64,000 nt of DNA from Paenibacillus harenae (GTDB lineage Bacteria; Bacillota; Bacilli; Paenibacillales; Paenibacillaceae): NCBI RefSeq assembly GCF_030812415.1, contig NZ_JAUSST010000002.1:372001-436000 (forward strand), read 5' to 3'. A program made the translations under genes and the position numbers. Shown piece by piece: positions 1 to 8,802 of the stretch. The first letter of the stretch is position 1; each line of letters starts with the position of its first letter. A model generated the notes under the pieces. That model did not search any database. It saw nothing but the letters and a program-made list of their open reading frames with translations, and was not told the origin of the DNA.

Positions 1-71
1 TTTCGGTGCATACATAAAGAGCATACGGCTCCATGATCATAGGGTTCAAGCAATGGAATAATTATCCCTTT

Positions 72-97
72 CATTTTAGTGTAATTTCAACCGATAT
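72..97 (+). promoter_or_regulatory. SigD-like promoter of the chemoreceptor gene
   Basis: The heptamer CCGATAT at 91-97 matches seven of the eight bases of the SigD -10 consensus GCCGATAT. The expected TAAA -35 is not clear; only CATTTTA lies at the right distance. Chemoreceptor genes usually belong to the SigD motility regulon, so the context fits. It lies 55 bases before the chosen start codon. Confidence 0.4.
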
Positions 98-152
98 AAA
101 TGGTTGACCGCAGAGGACCAATAACATTATGGAAGAGGAGATATTGGACATC

Positions 153-2216
153 ATGAAAAAACAAAAAGGGCTGTTCGATAAAGCGAGAAACATTTCTTTG
201 AGGGTTAAGCTTCCCGTATTAATTAGTTTGTTAGTCGTTATCGTCTTATTCGCAACGGCTGCAGCTATGTACCTATTCTCGTCCGAGTTGTTGCTTAGAA
301 AGAGCAAAGATGAAATCAATGCGAATGCTGACCGTATTGGCGAAGGACTGATGACGGCCATGCAGCTGCAAGAGCAGTCATCCTTCCTAGCGTCAGATCA
401 TAATACGTATCGTGACCTATTGATCCTTCGTAAAGCAGGCACGTTGTCCGATGCAGCGTTCTTCGCTCCGTCGAATGAATTATTTGTTAAAGCGAATACG
501 ACGATTATGCATAGCTTTGAAGGCACGAAGGGCAATGAGTCTTTCCTGCTTCTTGATTACAATGGCATCATTGTTTCGGGAACAAACACGGACAACATCG
601 GTCAATCGCGGGCCGACCGTGAATACTTTACCGAAGCGATGAAAGGCGAAAATTTTATTTCGGATGCCATCATATCCAAGAGCAGCGGGAAAATACTGCT
701 TGCTTTCTCGATTCCGATTAAAGACGGAAGCGGACAAACGATCGGCGTTTTTGTAACGACCGTAGACAGTAAGTTTTTTGTGGATAAATTAGGCGCCATC
801 AAAATTAACGGCCAAGGCAAAATTGAAATAATAAGCCGCGGCGGCATCGTTCTATACAGCTCGACGGATCCTTCCAGGAATGGAGAAAGCATCGGCGATG
901 GTCCGGAAGTCAAAGCTTTTTTAGCGGATCGGGCTGTCGGGGAGATCAAGGTGTCGACAACGGAGCTTGGCAACGATTATCTTAGAATTAATAAAATCCC
1001 TGAATCCGATCTAATGATTTCCGTGATCGATTCCTATGAGGACATCAATCGTCCGATCCAAGATATGTTTACTAAAATACTGTACATTACGGCACTTGCT
1101 ATTATCGTGGCAGTAGGTTTCGGGCTCATTCTATCGAGGTATATCACCAATCCGATCGCTCAATTAACCGTACTCTTCAAACGGTTAGCTTCCGGCGATC
1201 TAACCGTAACCGCAATCGGAAAATATGATAGCGAGTTCAAGGATTTGGCTGATAGCTTCAACAGCATGGCATCGCAAAACAAACAATTGATTTCTGATAT
1301 GAACGATACCATTTCGGTGCTTAAGGCAAGTACAAGCGAGCTGGAGGAGACCTCCAAGCAGACCGCGCTGTCGATCAACGAAACCTCGGTAACATCCACG
1401 GAAATCGCCAAAGCGATGGAATCGCAGTCGCATGATACCGAGCATATCGTCGATAAGTTCTACGGATTCGGAGAGAAGTTTGTTTCGATGAGCGACAAAG
1501 CGCAATCGGTCAAAGAAAGAGCGGAGGAAATCGTTGAAGTATTTTACACAAGCAATGAAGTGGTCCATAACTTAATCCGAATCAATGATCAAAATGAAGA
1601 AGAGGTACAAAAAATATCCGCGATCACGCTAAAGCTGCAAGAGAGCTCTAACGAAATTAGCAAAATCACGGGAGCGATTAGCGAAATTGCGGGCCAAACG
1701 AATTTACTCGCTCTTAACGCATCCATTGAGGCGGCAAGAGCGGGCGAGAATGGCCGCGGTTTTGCCGTGGTTGCCTCCGAGATTCGCAAGCTTGCCGAGC
1801 AAAGCTCCAAACAGTCGTCTGAAATCAATGCGATTATCCAACAAAACCTATCGTATGTCATCGAGAACAATGACAGCGTCACGGAAATTCGCAATATTGC
1901 CGTGAAACAAGATGAGTTTGTAGGACAAACGCAAACAGCGTTCAAAACCATTTTAGATAAAATCATGGAAATTACGGATCAAATTAAAGCAATGGCCAGC
2001 GATGTTGCTCGCATGGAAATGGATAAAGACGAGGTTCAGCAATCCGCGCAAAGCCTTTCCGCTTCGGGAGAAGAAGTATCGGCATCCGTACAGGAGGTTA
2101 CCGCTACGATGGTGGAGCAATCGGCAACCGTACAACAACTGGCCGATATGGTTGACACCATAGACCGTCTTACCAAAAACCTTGCGGAGGCCGCGTCGAA
2201 ATTCAAGGTTGCATAA
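153..2216 (+). CDS. Methyl-accepting chemotaxis protein (membrane chemoreceptor)
   Basis: This is a transmembrane chemoreceptor that passes ligand binding to CheA/CheW. From the chosen ATG (687 residues) there is a membrane segment at about 19-41, a large extracellular sensor of double-Cache type to about 300, a second membrane segment at about 308-330, a HAMP segment starting at ITNPIAQL, and a long helical signalling domain. The conserved hairpin tip ([20 protein letters not shown]) begins near residue 511. An ATG at 129 is in frame, but GGAAGAGGAG at 131-140 is better placed for the ATG at 153. No CheR/CheB-docking pentapeptide is seen at the C terminus (KFKVA). The ligand cannot be inferred. 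The gene stands alone and is probably SigD-dependent. Confidence 0.93.
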   Translation: MKKQKGLFDKARNISLRVKLPVLISLLVVIVLFATAAAMYLFSSELLLRKSKDEINANADRIGEGLMTAMQLQEQSSFLASDHNTYRDLLILRKAGTLSDAAFFAPSNELFVKANTTIMHSFEGTKGNESFLLLDYNGIIVSGTNTDNIGQSRADREYFTEAMKGENFISDAIISKSSGKILLAFSIPIKDGSGQTIGVFVTTVDSKFFVDKLGAIKINGQGKIEIISRGGIVLYSSTDPSRNGESIGDGPEVKAFLADRAVGEIKVSTTELGNDYLRINKIPESDLMISVIDSYEDINRPIQDMFTKILYITALAIIVAVGFGLILSRYITNPIAQLTVLFKRLASGDLTVTAIGKYDSEFKDLADSFNSMASQNKQLISDMNDTISVLKASTSELEETSKQTALSINETSVTSTEIAKAMESQSHDTEHIVDKFYGFGEKFVSMSDKAQSVKERAEEIVEVFYTSNEVVHNLIRINDQNEEEVQKISAITLKLQESSNEISKITGAISEIAGQTNLLALNASIEAARAGENGRGFAVVASEIRKLAEQSSKQSSEINAIIQQNLSYVIENNDSVTEIRNIAVKQDEFVGQTQTAFKTILDKIMEITDQIKAMASDVARMEMDKDEVQQSAQSLSASGEEVSASVQEVTATMVEQSATVQQLADMVDTIDRLTKNLAEAASKFKVA

Positions 2217-2283
2217 TGAGCTTAACCATGCTGATGTGGTAAAATGAAAGGAACGAAAGATGATGAGGATGGAGGAGCAGGCC

Positions 2284-3048
2284 ATGGAGACTCAGGTGAC
2301 CGCTTATCTGAACCGTATCGGTTTCGTGGGGTCGGCAAAACCGACGCTCGATACGCTCAGCCGGCTGCAGTACGCGCATTTGCATACGATTCCGTATGAG
2401 AATCTAGATATCCTGAATGGCGTACCGTTATCTCTGGAAATCTCGCGTTTATTCGATAAAATCGTGAATCGCAGGCGAGGCGGTTATTGCTTCGAGTTGA
2501 ATGCGCTGTTCGGCTGGCTGCTTGAGGAGCTAGGCTTCCAAGTAAAGCATTACTTCGGGCGATTCTGGCGGGATGAGGCGGTCGTGCCATGCAAACGAAG
2601 ACATCATATCCTGCAGGTTGAGCTTGACGGGATTAAATATATCGTTGATGTCGGCGCAGGCGCGGCCGCTCCGCGTTGGCCGTTGAAGCTGCTGGACGGT
2701 ATCGTGCAAGAGCAGCAGGACGAATGGTATCGTTTGATGGAAGACCGCACTTACGGCTGGCTGCTGGAGGAGAGGAAAGGCGACGAGTGGAGGACGATTT
2801 ATTCGTTCACCGAAGAGCCGAACCTGCCATTCGACTATGTGACAACCTCTTATTGGTGCGAGAACAGCCCCGAATCGATATTTCGCAAGGGCGCTATGGT
2901 CGCTATCCGCACGGAGGAGGGACGCAACACGATTGCCGGGAAGGAGTTTCGTATTTTCTCCCAGGGCAGCGTAAATGCTTTCGAGCCAAGCCATGACGAC
3001 CATTATTCGGAATGCTTGCGCAAGTACTTTGGTATATTAATAGATTAA
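2284..3048 (+). CDS. Arylamine N-acetyltransferase
   Basis: A cytoplasmic enzyme that transfers acetyl from acetyl-CoA to arylamines, hydrazines or related amines. The catalytic cysteine lies in RGGYCFELN at about residue 69 of the 254-residue form. The other triad members are the His of RRHHILQV and the Asp of YIVDVGAG about 15 residues later. Length fits the family (about 250-280). An ATG at 2260 is in frame, but GGAGGAG at 2271-2277 is six bases from the ATG at 2284, and METQVTAYLNRIG is a typical start for this family. It is monocistronic, ended by the terminator at 3062-3097. The physiological substrate is unknown. Confidence 0.9.
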   Translation: METQVTAYLNRIGFVGSAKPTLDTLSRLQYAHLHTIPYENLDILNGVPLSLEISRLFDKIVNRRRGGYCFELNALFGWLLEELGFQVKHYFGRFWRDEAVVPCKRRHHILQVELDGIKYIVDVGAGAAAPRWPLKLLDGIVQEQQDEWYRLMEDRTYGWLLEERKGDEWRTIYSFTEEPNLPFDYVTTSYWCENSPESIFRKGAMVAIRTEEGRNTIAGKEFRIFSQGSVNAFEPSHDDHYSECLRKYFGILID

Positions 3049-3061
3049 TTGTCATGCATAC

Positions 3062-3097
3062 AAAAAAAGCTGCCGCAGCTAAGCGACAGCTTTTTTT
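3062..3097. terminator. Bidirectional terminator between the acetyltransferase and fabI
   Basis: The arms GCTGCCGC (3069-3076) and GCGACAGC (3083-3090) form a stem with one mismatch. Seven A precede it and seven T follow it, so it can end transcription of the convergent genes on both strands. Confidence 0.85.
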
Positions 3098-3128
3098 GCT
3101 AGATCTCTTTTAGTGAAGCAGGATCGGT

Positions 3129-3908
3129 TTAATAACCGAGAATGTGATACCCCGAATCGACGTGAAGGACTTCGCCGGTAATGCCTCTAGACAGCTTGCT
3201 CAGCAGGAACATCGTCGCATCGCCGACTTCGTCCTGGTCGACGTTTTTGCGCAGCGGCGCCTTCTCCTGGATTGCGGAGAACAGGTCGGTAAATCCGGCT
3301 ACGCCGCCTTTGGCGGAAAGCGTGCGGATCGGCCCGGAAGAGATCGCGTTTACCCGAATATTGTATTTGCCGAGGTCGTCCGCCAAATATCTGACGCTCG
3401 CTTCCAGCGCGGCCTTGGCTACGCCCATCACGTTATAGTTTTTCACGACGCGTTCCGCGCCAAGATACGATTGCGTAACGATGCTTCCGCCTTCCGTCAT
3501 CAGCTTCTTGCATTCCTTAGCCATCGCGACGAGCGAGTAGGCGCTAATATCTTGCGAGAGTCGATAGCCTTCGCGAGTGGTATCGACGTATTCGCCTTGC
3601 AAATCTTCCTTCTCCGCGAACGCGACAGAGTGGGCAAGTCCATGGATGACGGGCACTTTCGCTTGAATCTCGCGGAAAGCGGCCTCAATGCTGTCATCAT
3701 CGGCAACGTCGCACGATACACATAGAAGCGGTTCGATTCCATTGGCCGAAAGCAATTGCGTAAGCTTGTTAAAGGAACGTTCCTTCCTGTAAGTGAATAT
3801 TAAGTTAGCTCCGGCTTCATGCAACGACTTTGTAATCCCCCAAGCTATGCTTCGCTCGTTGGCGATCCCCATAACGATTATATTTTTGCCGCTTAGTAAT
3901 CCTGACAT
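3129..3908 (-). CDS. fabI: Enoyl-[acyl-carrier-protein] reductase (NADH), FabI type
   Basis: It catalyses the last reductive step of fatty-acid elongation, reducing trans-2-enoyl-ACP. The 259-residue protein starts MSGLLSGKNIIVMGIANERSIAWG, the atypical short-chain dehydrogenase nucleotide-binding signature of FabI. The active-site pair lies in the segment YNVMGVAK (Tyr-x6-Lys), preceded by SYLGAERV, and FabI-like DSGYHILGY closes the chain. GGAGG sits eight bases before the ATG. The upstream FapR operator (3971-3987) and a TATAAT -10 on the minus strand (3962-3957) point to control by malonyl-CoA level, as in Bacillus. It is convergent with the acetyltransferase gene. Confidence 0.96.
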   Translation of the reverse strand: MSGLLSGKNIIVMGIANERSIAWGITKSLHEAGANLIFTYRKERSFNKLTQLLSANGIEPLLCVSCDVADDDSIEAAFREIQAKVPVIHGLAHSVAFAEKEDLQGEYVDTTREGYRLSQDISAYSLVAMAKECKKLMTEGGSIVTQSYLGAERVVKNYNVMGVAKAALEASVRYLADDLGKYNIRVNAISSGPIRTLSAKGGVAGFTDLFSAIQEKAPLRKNVDQDEVGDATMFLLSKLSRGITGEVLHVDSGYHILGY

Positions 3909-3956
3909 TGTATAAAACCTCCAAGTGCTGATCTGGTCGCATAATGCGCTGGAATG

Positions 3957-3962
3957 ATTATA
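3957..3962 (-). promoter_or_regulatory. -10 element of the fabI promoter
   Basis: The plus strand reads ATTATA, that is TATAAT on the minus strand, about 49 bases upstream of the fabI ATG. The matching -35 position falls inside the FapR operator at 3971-3987, so a bound repressor would occlude the promoter. Confidence 0.6.
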
Positions 3963-3970
3963 GCATATAA

Positions 3971-3987
3971 TTAGTACCTAGTACTAA
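3971..3987. promoter_or_regulatory. FapR operator upstream of fabI
   Basis: TTAGTACCTAGTACTAA is a 17-bp near-perfect palindrome matching the FapR box known from Bacillus fatty-acid genes. It covers the -35 region of the fabI promoter and ends one base before the stop codon of the neighbouring gene. FapR represses until malonyl-CoA accumulates; fapR itself is not in this window. Confidence 0.88.
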
Positions 3988-3988
3988 C

Positions 3989-5050
3989 CTAGATTCGTCT
4001 AAACAAAGATCTACCCGACACGAGACGTTTCAGCGGAGACGTGAGAAGGACGGGTTTACCCGAGCATGACGATTGAATGAGCAGAGTCAGCAGCACGGCC
4101 GTAAGAGGCAAAGTTGCCGGAGCACCCACGAGATAGACATCCTTCCATTGCGGAGCAAATTTGTTCTTGTATTCATACAGTCCTTTAAAGTTATACAGTT
4201 TTTTTCCGTATGTATAGATGAGCTTGGCTATTACGGAATCGCAGACGTTCGCCAAGGGCGCTACTCCTAAGCTGCAGATTGCGTATTTCTGCTCCTTGGC
4301 CCATAACATGACGGAAAGGAACAGGAAGTCCATTGTCCCATGCGGACAAGCGTTGTTATAACGCATCAGATCCAGAGTTATTTGGCGTATGGAGACATCC
4401 TCTTCGGAGAAACCGGGTTCGACAGAAGGCGGGTCTCCGGCAATTGTAACAAATGCAGCAATGTTTCCGTCAGGGTCAGTTAGTATTGCTACAGGGAAGC
4501 GGCTGACATATTCAGGAGTAAAAGCACTCACCGAAAAGCTCTTTTCTTTCCGGTCGCGAAGCCACTCATCCGAAATCGCTTGAAGCTTGGACATGAGATC
4601 ATTCGAATACGGAGGATGTTCGACCATTACGGAATAGCCGCTGCGATGAAATTTGTTCAGCCGATTACGAAGCTTGATCCATGCCTTGCCGTTTAAGTGA
4701 AACGGAGCAAGCTCGACCCGAGCCTCCTGTCCGATCTTCATGCCTTGCAGACCTAATCGCCTGTAGAGGGGAAGGTAAACGGAAGTCGTTTGATAGAAAA
4801 CCGGCGTTCGCCGCCGCTCGCGGCAATAAGTGACGAATTGCTCAATGACTTTACGAAGCGCGTACGGATTTCCCACTGGATCGCCTAGCACAATATAACG
4901 ATTTCCTATGGAACGAAATGCAAGGAACGCCTCTTGGTCCGTATCGCAGAACCATTGTTTGTCGCCAAGAAAATAAAGGTGAGCATGCGAATTGTGGCCA
5001 TAGCCTTTTATAAGCTCGAGAAGCTTTTGTTCTGTCTGGATAAGGGGCAA
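3989..5050 (-). CDS. Orphan MprF-type C-terminal domain protein (DUF2156, LPG-synthase C-like)
   Basis: The protein (about 353 residues) corresponds to the soluble synthase half of phosphatidylglycerol lysyltransferase MprF, without the N-terminal flippase membrane domain. Recognisable stretches are the YIVLGDPVGN block near the start, KLRNRLNKFHRSGY, and the GTMDFLFLSVMLWAKEQ...SLGVAPLANV block typical of the GNAT-like DUF2156 fold. In MprF this domain moves lysine from Lys-tRNA to phosphatidylglycerol. Here the substrate is unknown. A hydrophobic stretch near the C terminus (LPLTAVLLTLLIQ) could be a membrane contact. The start is TTG at 5050 because CCTCC (5058-5062) lies only one base from a TTG at 5056. 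It is divergent from sugar locus 1. Confidence 0.78.
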   Translation of the reverse strand: MPLIQTEQKLLELIKGYGHNSHAHLYFLGDKQWFCDTDQEAFLAFRSIGNRYIVLGDPVGNPYALRKVIEQFVTYCRERRRTPVFYQTTSVYLPLYRRLGLQGMKIGQEARVELAPFHLNGKAWIKLRNRLNKFHRSGYSVMVEHPPYSNDLMSKLQAISDEWLRDRKEKSFSVSAFTPEYVSRFPVAILTDPDGNIAAFVTIAGDPPSVEPGFSEEDVSIRQITLDLMRYNNACPHGTMDFLFLSVMLWAKEQKYAICSLGVAPLANVCDSVIAKLIYTYGKKLYNFKGLYEYKNKFAPQWKDVYLVGAPATLPLTAVLLTLLIQSSCSGKPVLLTSPLKRLVSGRSLFRRI

Positions 5051-5228
5051 AAGCAAACCTCCTGGATGCAGTATCTGAGTTGATAATCCTAACGATTACA
5101 TACGCCATTTATATACATCGGAGTTTTTTGGATGATATTAAAGACAATGAATATGGATACTCAGGGAAATACAGGATGCGGACCGGAGGCGCCCTATCGG
5201 CGTTCATGGTTTCGCATGCTCTTTCGAA

Positions 5229-5256
5229 TAGACAGCCGAGCGTTATCGGTTATAAT
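5229..5256 (+). promoter_or_regulatory. Likely SigA promoter of sugar locus 1 regulators
   Basis: TAGACA (5229-5234) and TATAAT (5251-5256) are 16 bases apart, and the -10 lies 37 bases before the regulator start codon. This favours the start at 5293 over a longer in-frame form from 5080, which would place the promoter inside the coding sequence. Confidence 0.5.
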
Positions 5257-5292
5257 GTCTGTACAAATATGTGTAAGTATGGAGGCGTCGTT

Positions 5293-6831
5293 ATGACCGC
5301 GCTCAATTATTGCAAAGTACTAATCGTCGATGACGAGCAGCTCATAAGGCAAGGCATTAAGCACTTCATGAACTGGGAGCAGGAAGGCTTCCAGATCGTC
5401 GGGGAAGCGTCGAACGGAAGCGAAGCTCTGTCGCTGATCGAGGAGCTGCGCCCGCATATCGTCATAACCGATATCGTGATGCCGGTGATGGACGGCGAGG
5501 AGCTTACGAGAATCATCAAGCAGCGGTATCCGGCGATCGAGGTTATCATTCTTAGCAGCTTCGGCGAATTCAATTATGTACGGTCGACGTTCCAGAGCGG
5601 CGTTGCGGACTATATCTTGAAGCCGAAGCTCGAAATGCGCCATCTGCTCAGCGTGCTCAAGCTTGCCGCGAGCAAGATTCCCGGTCTTGGAGAGCAGCAG
5701 TCGGAAGCGGACGGCAAGCTGTCGGTCGACTCGCTGCTGGAGAAGCTGTTATCCGGCTACAACGATGAAGACAGCCTTTCGTCCGTAGGTCACTACTTCC
5801 CCCATCGGTATTATGCGCTCATCGGGACGAAGTCTGTGGAAGGAGCGGGTTTCGTTCAGGCAGCTCAAAAAATAGTTGCAGAGCTTATACCCGATTATGT
5901 TGCTCACGAGCTGCCGACAGGTTCGGAATGCACCACCCTGCTAATCAATACGGATGAAAGCGGACTTGATAAACTGCTGCGACAAGCCAAGCAATCGTTC
6001 CGGCAAGCTGCCGATTCCGTGGCAGACAAGGCAATCGTAATCGGCGAGCCTTTCGACAAGCTGGCCATGCTGCATGAACGATACGAAGGGAATTTGCTGA
6101 AGCTGATGGCCTACGGCTTCTTCCTGCCCGAAGTTCCCGTATTCATTTATAATGATTTACCCAAGCTGCAGGCGTCTATCGAGCCATTCAACTTGAACCG
6201 GTTCACCGATGAGTTCAAGCGCGAACGATTCGACGATGCATTCGATTATTTAAGCGGGCATGTCCATGCGCTGTCGGCGAATTATAGGATGAACGTGTTC
6301 GAGTTCAAGTCCTTTCTAGGCAACTTGATTTTCAATATGACGGTGCTGCTCGGCAATATGAAGTATGACAACAAGGAACTGGATAACAGCAAATTCACTT
6401 ATTTCAGAGCGATAGAAGAAGCAGCTACGGCGAAAGAAGCGATTGCGGCGCTAGACTGGTTCATCGTGCTCGCGAAGGCATGCATTGCGGATAAGGCCGA
6501 ACAGCCCGGCAACGTCAACATGAAGCGGCTGCTCGATTATATCGACGAGCATTATGCCGAACCGTTAAATCTGACCGAGATGGCGAAGCATTTTCACTTT
6601 AATCCGTCGTACTTATCGAACTATTTCTCTACCCATAACGAAGAAGGGTTCATCGACTATTTGCACAAAGTAAGGACTGACAAGGCGGCTTCGCTGCTGC
6701 GCAAGGGGGAGGCGATGATTTCCGAGATAAGCGGCATGGTCGGCTATTCGGATCACAGTTACTTCTGCAAAGTGTTCAAGCGCCATACCGGCCATTCGCC
6801 AAGCAGCTATCGCAGACAATACTTGAAATAA
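5293..6831 (+). CDS. Response regulator with AraC-type DNA-binding domain (YesN family)
   Basis: The protein has 512 residues from ATG 5293, which has GGAGG at 5281-5285. The N-terminal receiver domain contains LIVDDEQ, the phosphoacceptor Asp in VITDIVMP (residue 60) and the Lys of YILKPK (residue 110). A middle region has no recognisable fold. The last ~100 residues are a two-helix-turn-helix AraC module (LNLTEMAKHFHFNPSYLS... and ISGMVGYSDHSYFCKVFKRHTG). Family members are phosphorylated by YesM-type kinases and activate neighbouring sugar transporter genes. The kinase follows 14 bases downstream. It probably activates the genes from 8803 to 15068. Confidence 0.93.
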   Translation: MTALNYCKVLIVDDEQLIRQGIKHFMNWEQEGFQIVGEASNGSEALSLIEELRPHIVITDIVMPVMDGEELTRIIKQRYPAIEVIILSSFGEFNYVRSTFQSGVADYILKPKLEMRHLLSVLKLAASKIPGLGEQQSEADGKLSVDSLLEKLLSGYNDEDSLSSVGHYFPHRYYALIGTKSVEGAGFVQAAQKIVAELIPDYVAHELPTGSECTTLLINTDESGLDKLLRQAKQSFRQAADSVADKAIVIGEPFDKLAMLHERYEGNLLKLMAYGFFLPEVPVFIYNDLPKLQASIEPFNLNRFTDEFKRERFDDAFDYLSGHVHALSANYRMNVFEFKSFLGNLIFNMTVLLGNMKYDNKELDNSKFTYFRAIEEAATAKEAIAALDWFIVLAKACIADKAEQPGNVNMKRLLDYIDEHYAEPLNLTEMAKHFHFNPSYLSNYFSTHNEEGFIDYLHKVRTDKAASLLRKGEAMISEISGMVGYSDHSYFCKVFKRHTGHSPSSYRRQYLK

Positions 6832-6845
6832 GGAATGAACCGATA

Positions 6846-8621
6846 ATGATTAGACGGCTATGTGATCGATTCCGCAACAACAGATTATTCGTCAAAATGT
6901 TTCTCGTCATGCTTCTAAGCATCGTGGCGGTATCCATCGCCATAACATGGGTTACGCTCAATACGTCAGAGCGTCTCTTCATGCAGACGTTCAGCATAAC
7001 GAATTCAAAGGTGCTTACCCAAATCGAGACGAGCATCGGCTCGTTGAACTATTCCATTGTGCTGGCTACTAACAATATGCTGCAAAGCGGATCGATAAAG
7101 AGTTTCCTGACGGAGAGCAGCGGGAATTCGAAATCGATAGCCAGAACCTATTTCGGCATGAATCAGCAAATGAAACGGATCACGTCTATCGTCGATGCGT
7201 ACGAGATTGGCATCACGATAACCGGCAATAACGGCCGAAGCTTCGCGACCGACCGTTCGATCTGGCCGTTGACCGACAGCGAGCTGATCGTTCACCCGAT
7301 CACGGAGCAAACGTTGAAGGAGCCTAAGAGGCTTCTCTATCAATTCGATTATGTCGAGCCTTCCGAGACGTCAGCGGGTCAGGCTTCCATTGTGGCTTCG
7401 AAGGCATTGATGGAGAGAACGACCGGTTTCGTTTACGGAGCCATGTACTTCTCCATTCGCGAGCGTGAATTCAAGCGTCTCTATGAAACCTATACGAGTC
7501 TTGGCAACGACGTCGTCATTCTGAACGGGAAAGGGATGATCATTTCGTCCAACCGCGCCGATTGGATCGGCCAGTCCGACCCCGATCTGCTTGCCAAAGC
7601 GCGTGAGATCGTGGAACAGTCGCTTGAATACAAGGATGTCGACCGTGACGGCAGGGATCAGCTGCTCATCTCCAAATATTTGGAATCGCTTGATCTCTAT
7701 CTCGTGAACGTCATCGACAAAAAGACGGCAATCGGGCAACTGATGGATACACGCGCGATCGTGCTAATCGTCATAGCGATCGTCTCGATCGCCCTCCTCA
7801 TTGTGTTCCTTATATCAGGCCGGCTGACGAAGTCGTTGTCCAGGCTTGTCAAGCAAATATCGACGATTTCCAAATACGACTTCGATCATTACGTTACGGT
7901 TGGCGGCAGCTATGAGACGAGACAGCTTGGACAGGCGTTTAATGCGATGCTCGACGAGCTGCATGAGTATGTGGACGAGCTAGTAGAGACGCAGCGGCGG
8001 CAGCGGAATGCGGAGCTCGAAGCGCTCCAGCAGCAGATTAATCCGCATTTCCTGTACAACACGCTGGCCTCCGTAAAATTCATGGTGCAGCAAGGCAGCA
8101 AGGAAAAGGCTGCCGAGACGATTAACGCCCTTATCTCGCTGCTGCAAAATTCGATCAGCAATGTTAGCGAAACAATTACCATCAGTCAAGAGCTCGTTAA
8201 TATGCGGAATTATGTATTCATTAATCATGTGCGATATGGGGAGAAGATCAAAGTCAACTATTTCGTTTCTCCGGATTGTATGGGCTATATGGTGCCGAAG
8301 CTCATTATTCAGCCGTTCATCGAGAACGCCTTTTTCCATGGCTTCAACAAGAAGTCGGAAGGGCATATCTACATGCTGGTCGCCCAGGAAGGGAACGCGC
8401 TCGTCAGCGAGATCGTCGACAACGGCGACGGGATGGCGATTACCCCCGAGCAATTGCCCGATCAATCGAAGGGAAGCCGCCAGTTGTTTACCGGGATCGG
8501 CGTTAGGAACGTCCATGAACGGATCAAGCTGCTGTACGGAGACGAATACGGCGTTTCGATTATGAGCGAGCTGGGCGAAGGAACGAAGGTGAAAATCCGG
8601 CTGCCGCTGATCAAAGGGTAA
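6846..8621 (+). CDS. Sensor histidine kinase (YesM family)
   Basis: A 591-residue membrane kinase partnered with the preceding regulator. It has a membrane segment at about 17-38, an extracellular sensor domain to about 295, a second membrane segment (AIVLIVIAIVSIALLIVFLI), HAMP, a short coiled coil, and a His_kinase domain. The phosphorylatable His is residue 401 in QQQINPHFLYN. An HATPase_c domain follows with PKLIIQPFIENAFFHG (N box) and a DNGDGM glycine-rich motif. The gene ends at a strong terminator. The sensed ligand is presumably a sugar of the locus; this is inference. Confidence 0.92.
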   Translation: MIRRLCDRFRNNRLFVKMFLVMLLSIVAVSIAITWVTLNTSERLFMQTFSITNSKVLTQIETSIGSLNYSIVLATNNMLQSGSIKSFLTESSGNSKSIARTYFGMNQQMKRITSIVDAYEIGITITGNNGRSFATDRSIWPLTDSELIVHPITEQTLKEPKRLLYQFDYVEPSETSAGQASIVASKALMERTTGFVYGAMYFSIREREFKRLYETYTSLGNDVVILNGKGMIISSNRADWIGQSDPDLLAKAREIVEQSLEYKDVDRDGRDQLLISKYLESLDLYLVNVIDKKTAIGQLMDTRAIVLIVIAIVSIALLIVFLISGRLTKSLSRLVKQISTISKYDFDHYVTVGGSYETRQLGQAFNAMLDELHEYVDELVETQRRQRNAELEALQQQINPHFLYNTLASVKFMVQQGSKEKAAETINALISLLQNSISNVSETITISQELVNMRNYVFINHVRYGEKIKVNYFVSPDCMGYMVPKLIIQPFIENAFFHGFNKKSEGHIYMLVAQEGNALVSEIVDNGDGMAITPEQLPDQSKGSRQLFTGIGVRNVHERIKLLYGDEYGVSIMSELGEGTKVKIRLPLIKG

Positions 8622-8626
8622 AAATC

Positions 8627-8679
8627 GTCCAAGTTTCTAAAAATCGTGCAAACGATTTTGAGGCTTGGACTTTTCTTTT
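8627..8679 (+). terminator. Terminator after the kinase gene
   Basis: A two-tier hairpin: outer arms GTCCAAG (8627-8633) and CTTGGAC (8664-8670) enclose a perfect inner stem AAAATCGT-GCAA-ACGATTTT. TTTTCTTTT follows. It separates the two-component genes from the transporter operon, allowing the two to be expressed at different levels. Confidence 0.85.
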
Positions 8680-8802
8680 GTAATAATTTCACTAAACGAA
8701 GCAAAGATTATCCTAACGGGCACCCTATTCAAGATGCTACGATTAAGCAGTAGACGGGAAACCGCTTACAGCATTTTACAAAGAGAGATGGAGGTCTTTT
8801 TA

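Noticed and set aside
5080..5292. Longer N terminus of the first response regulator
   Set aside because: It would include the promoter and the ribosome site, and the receiver domain starts normally at 5293.
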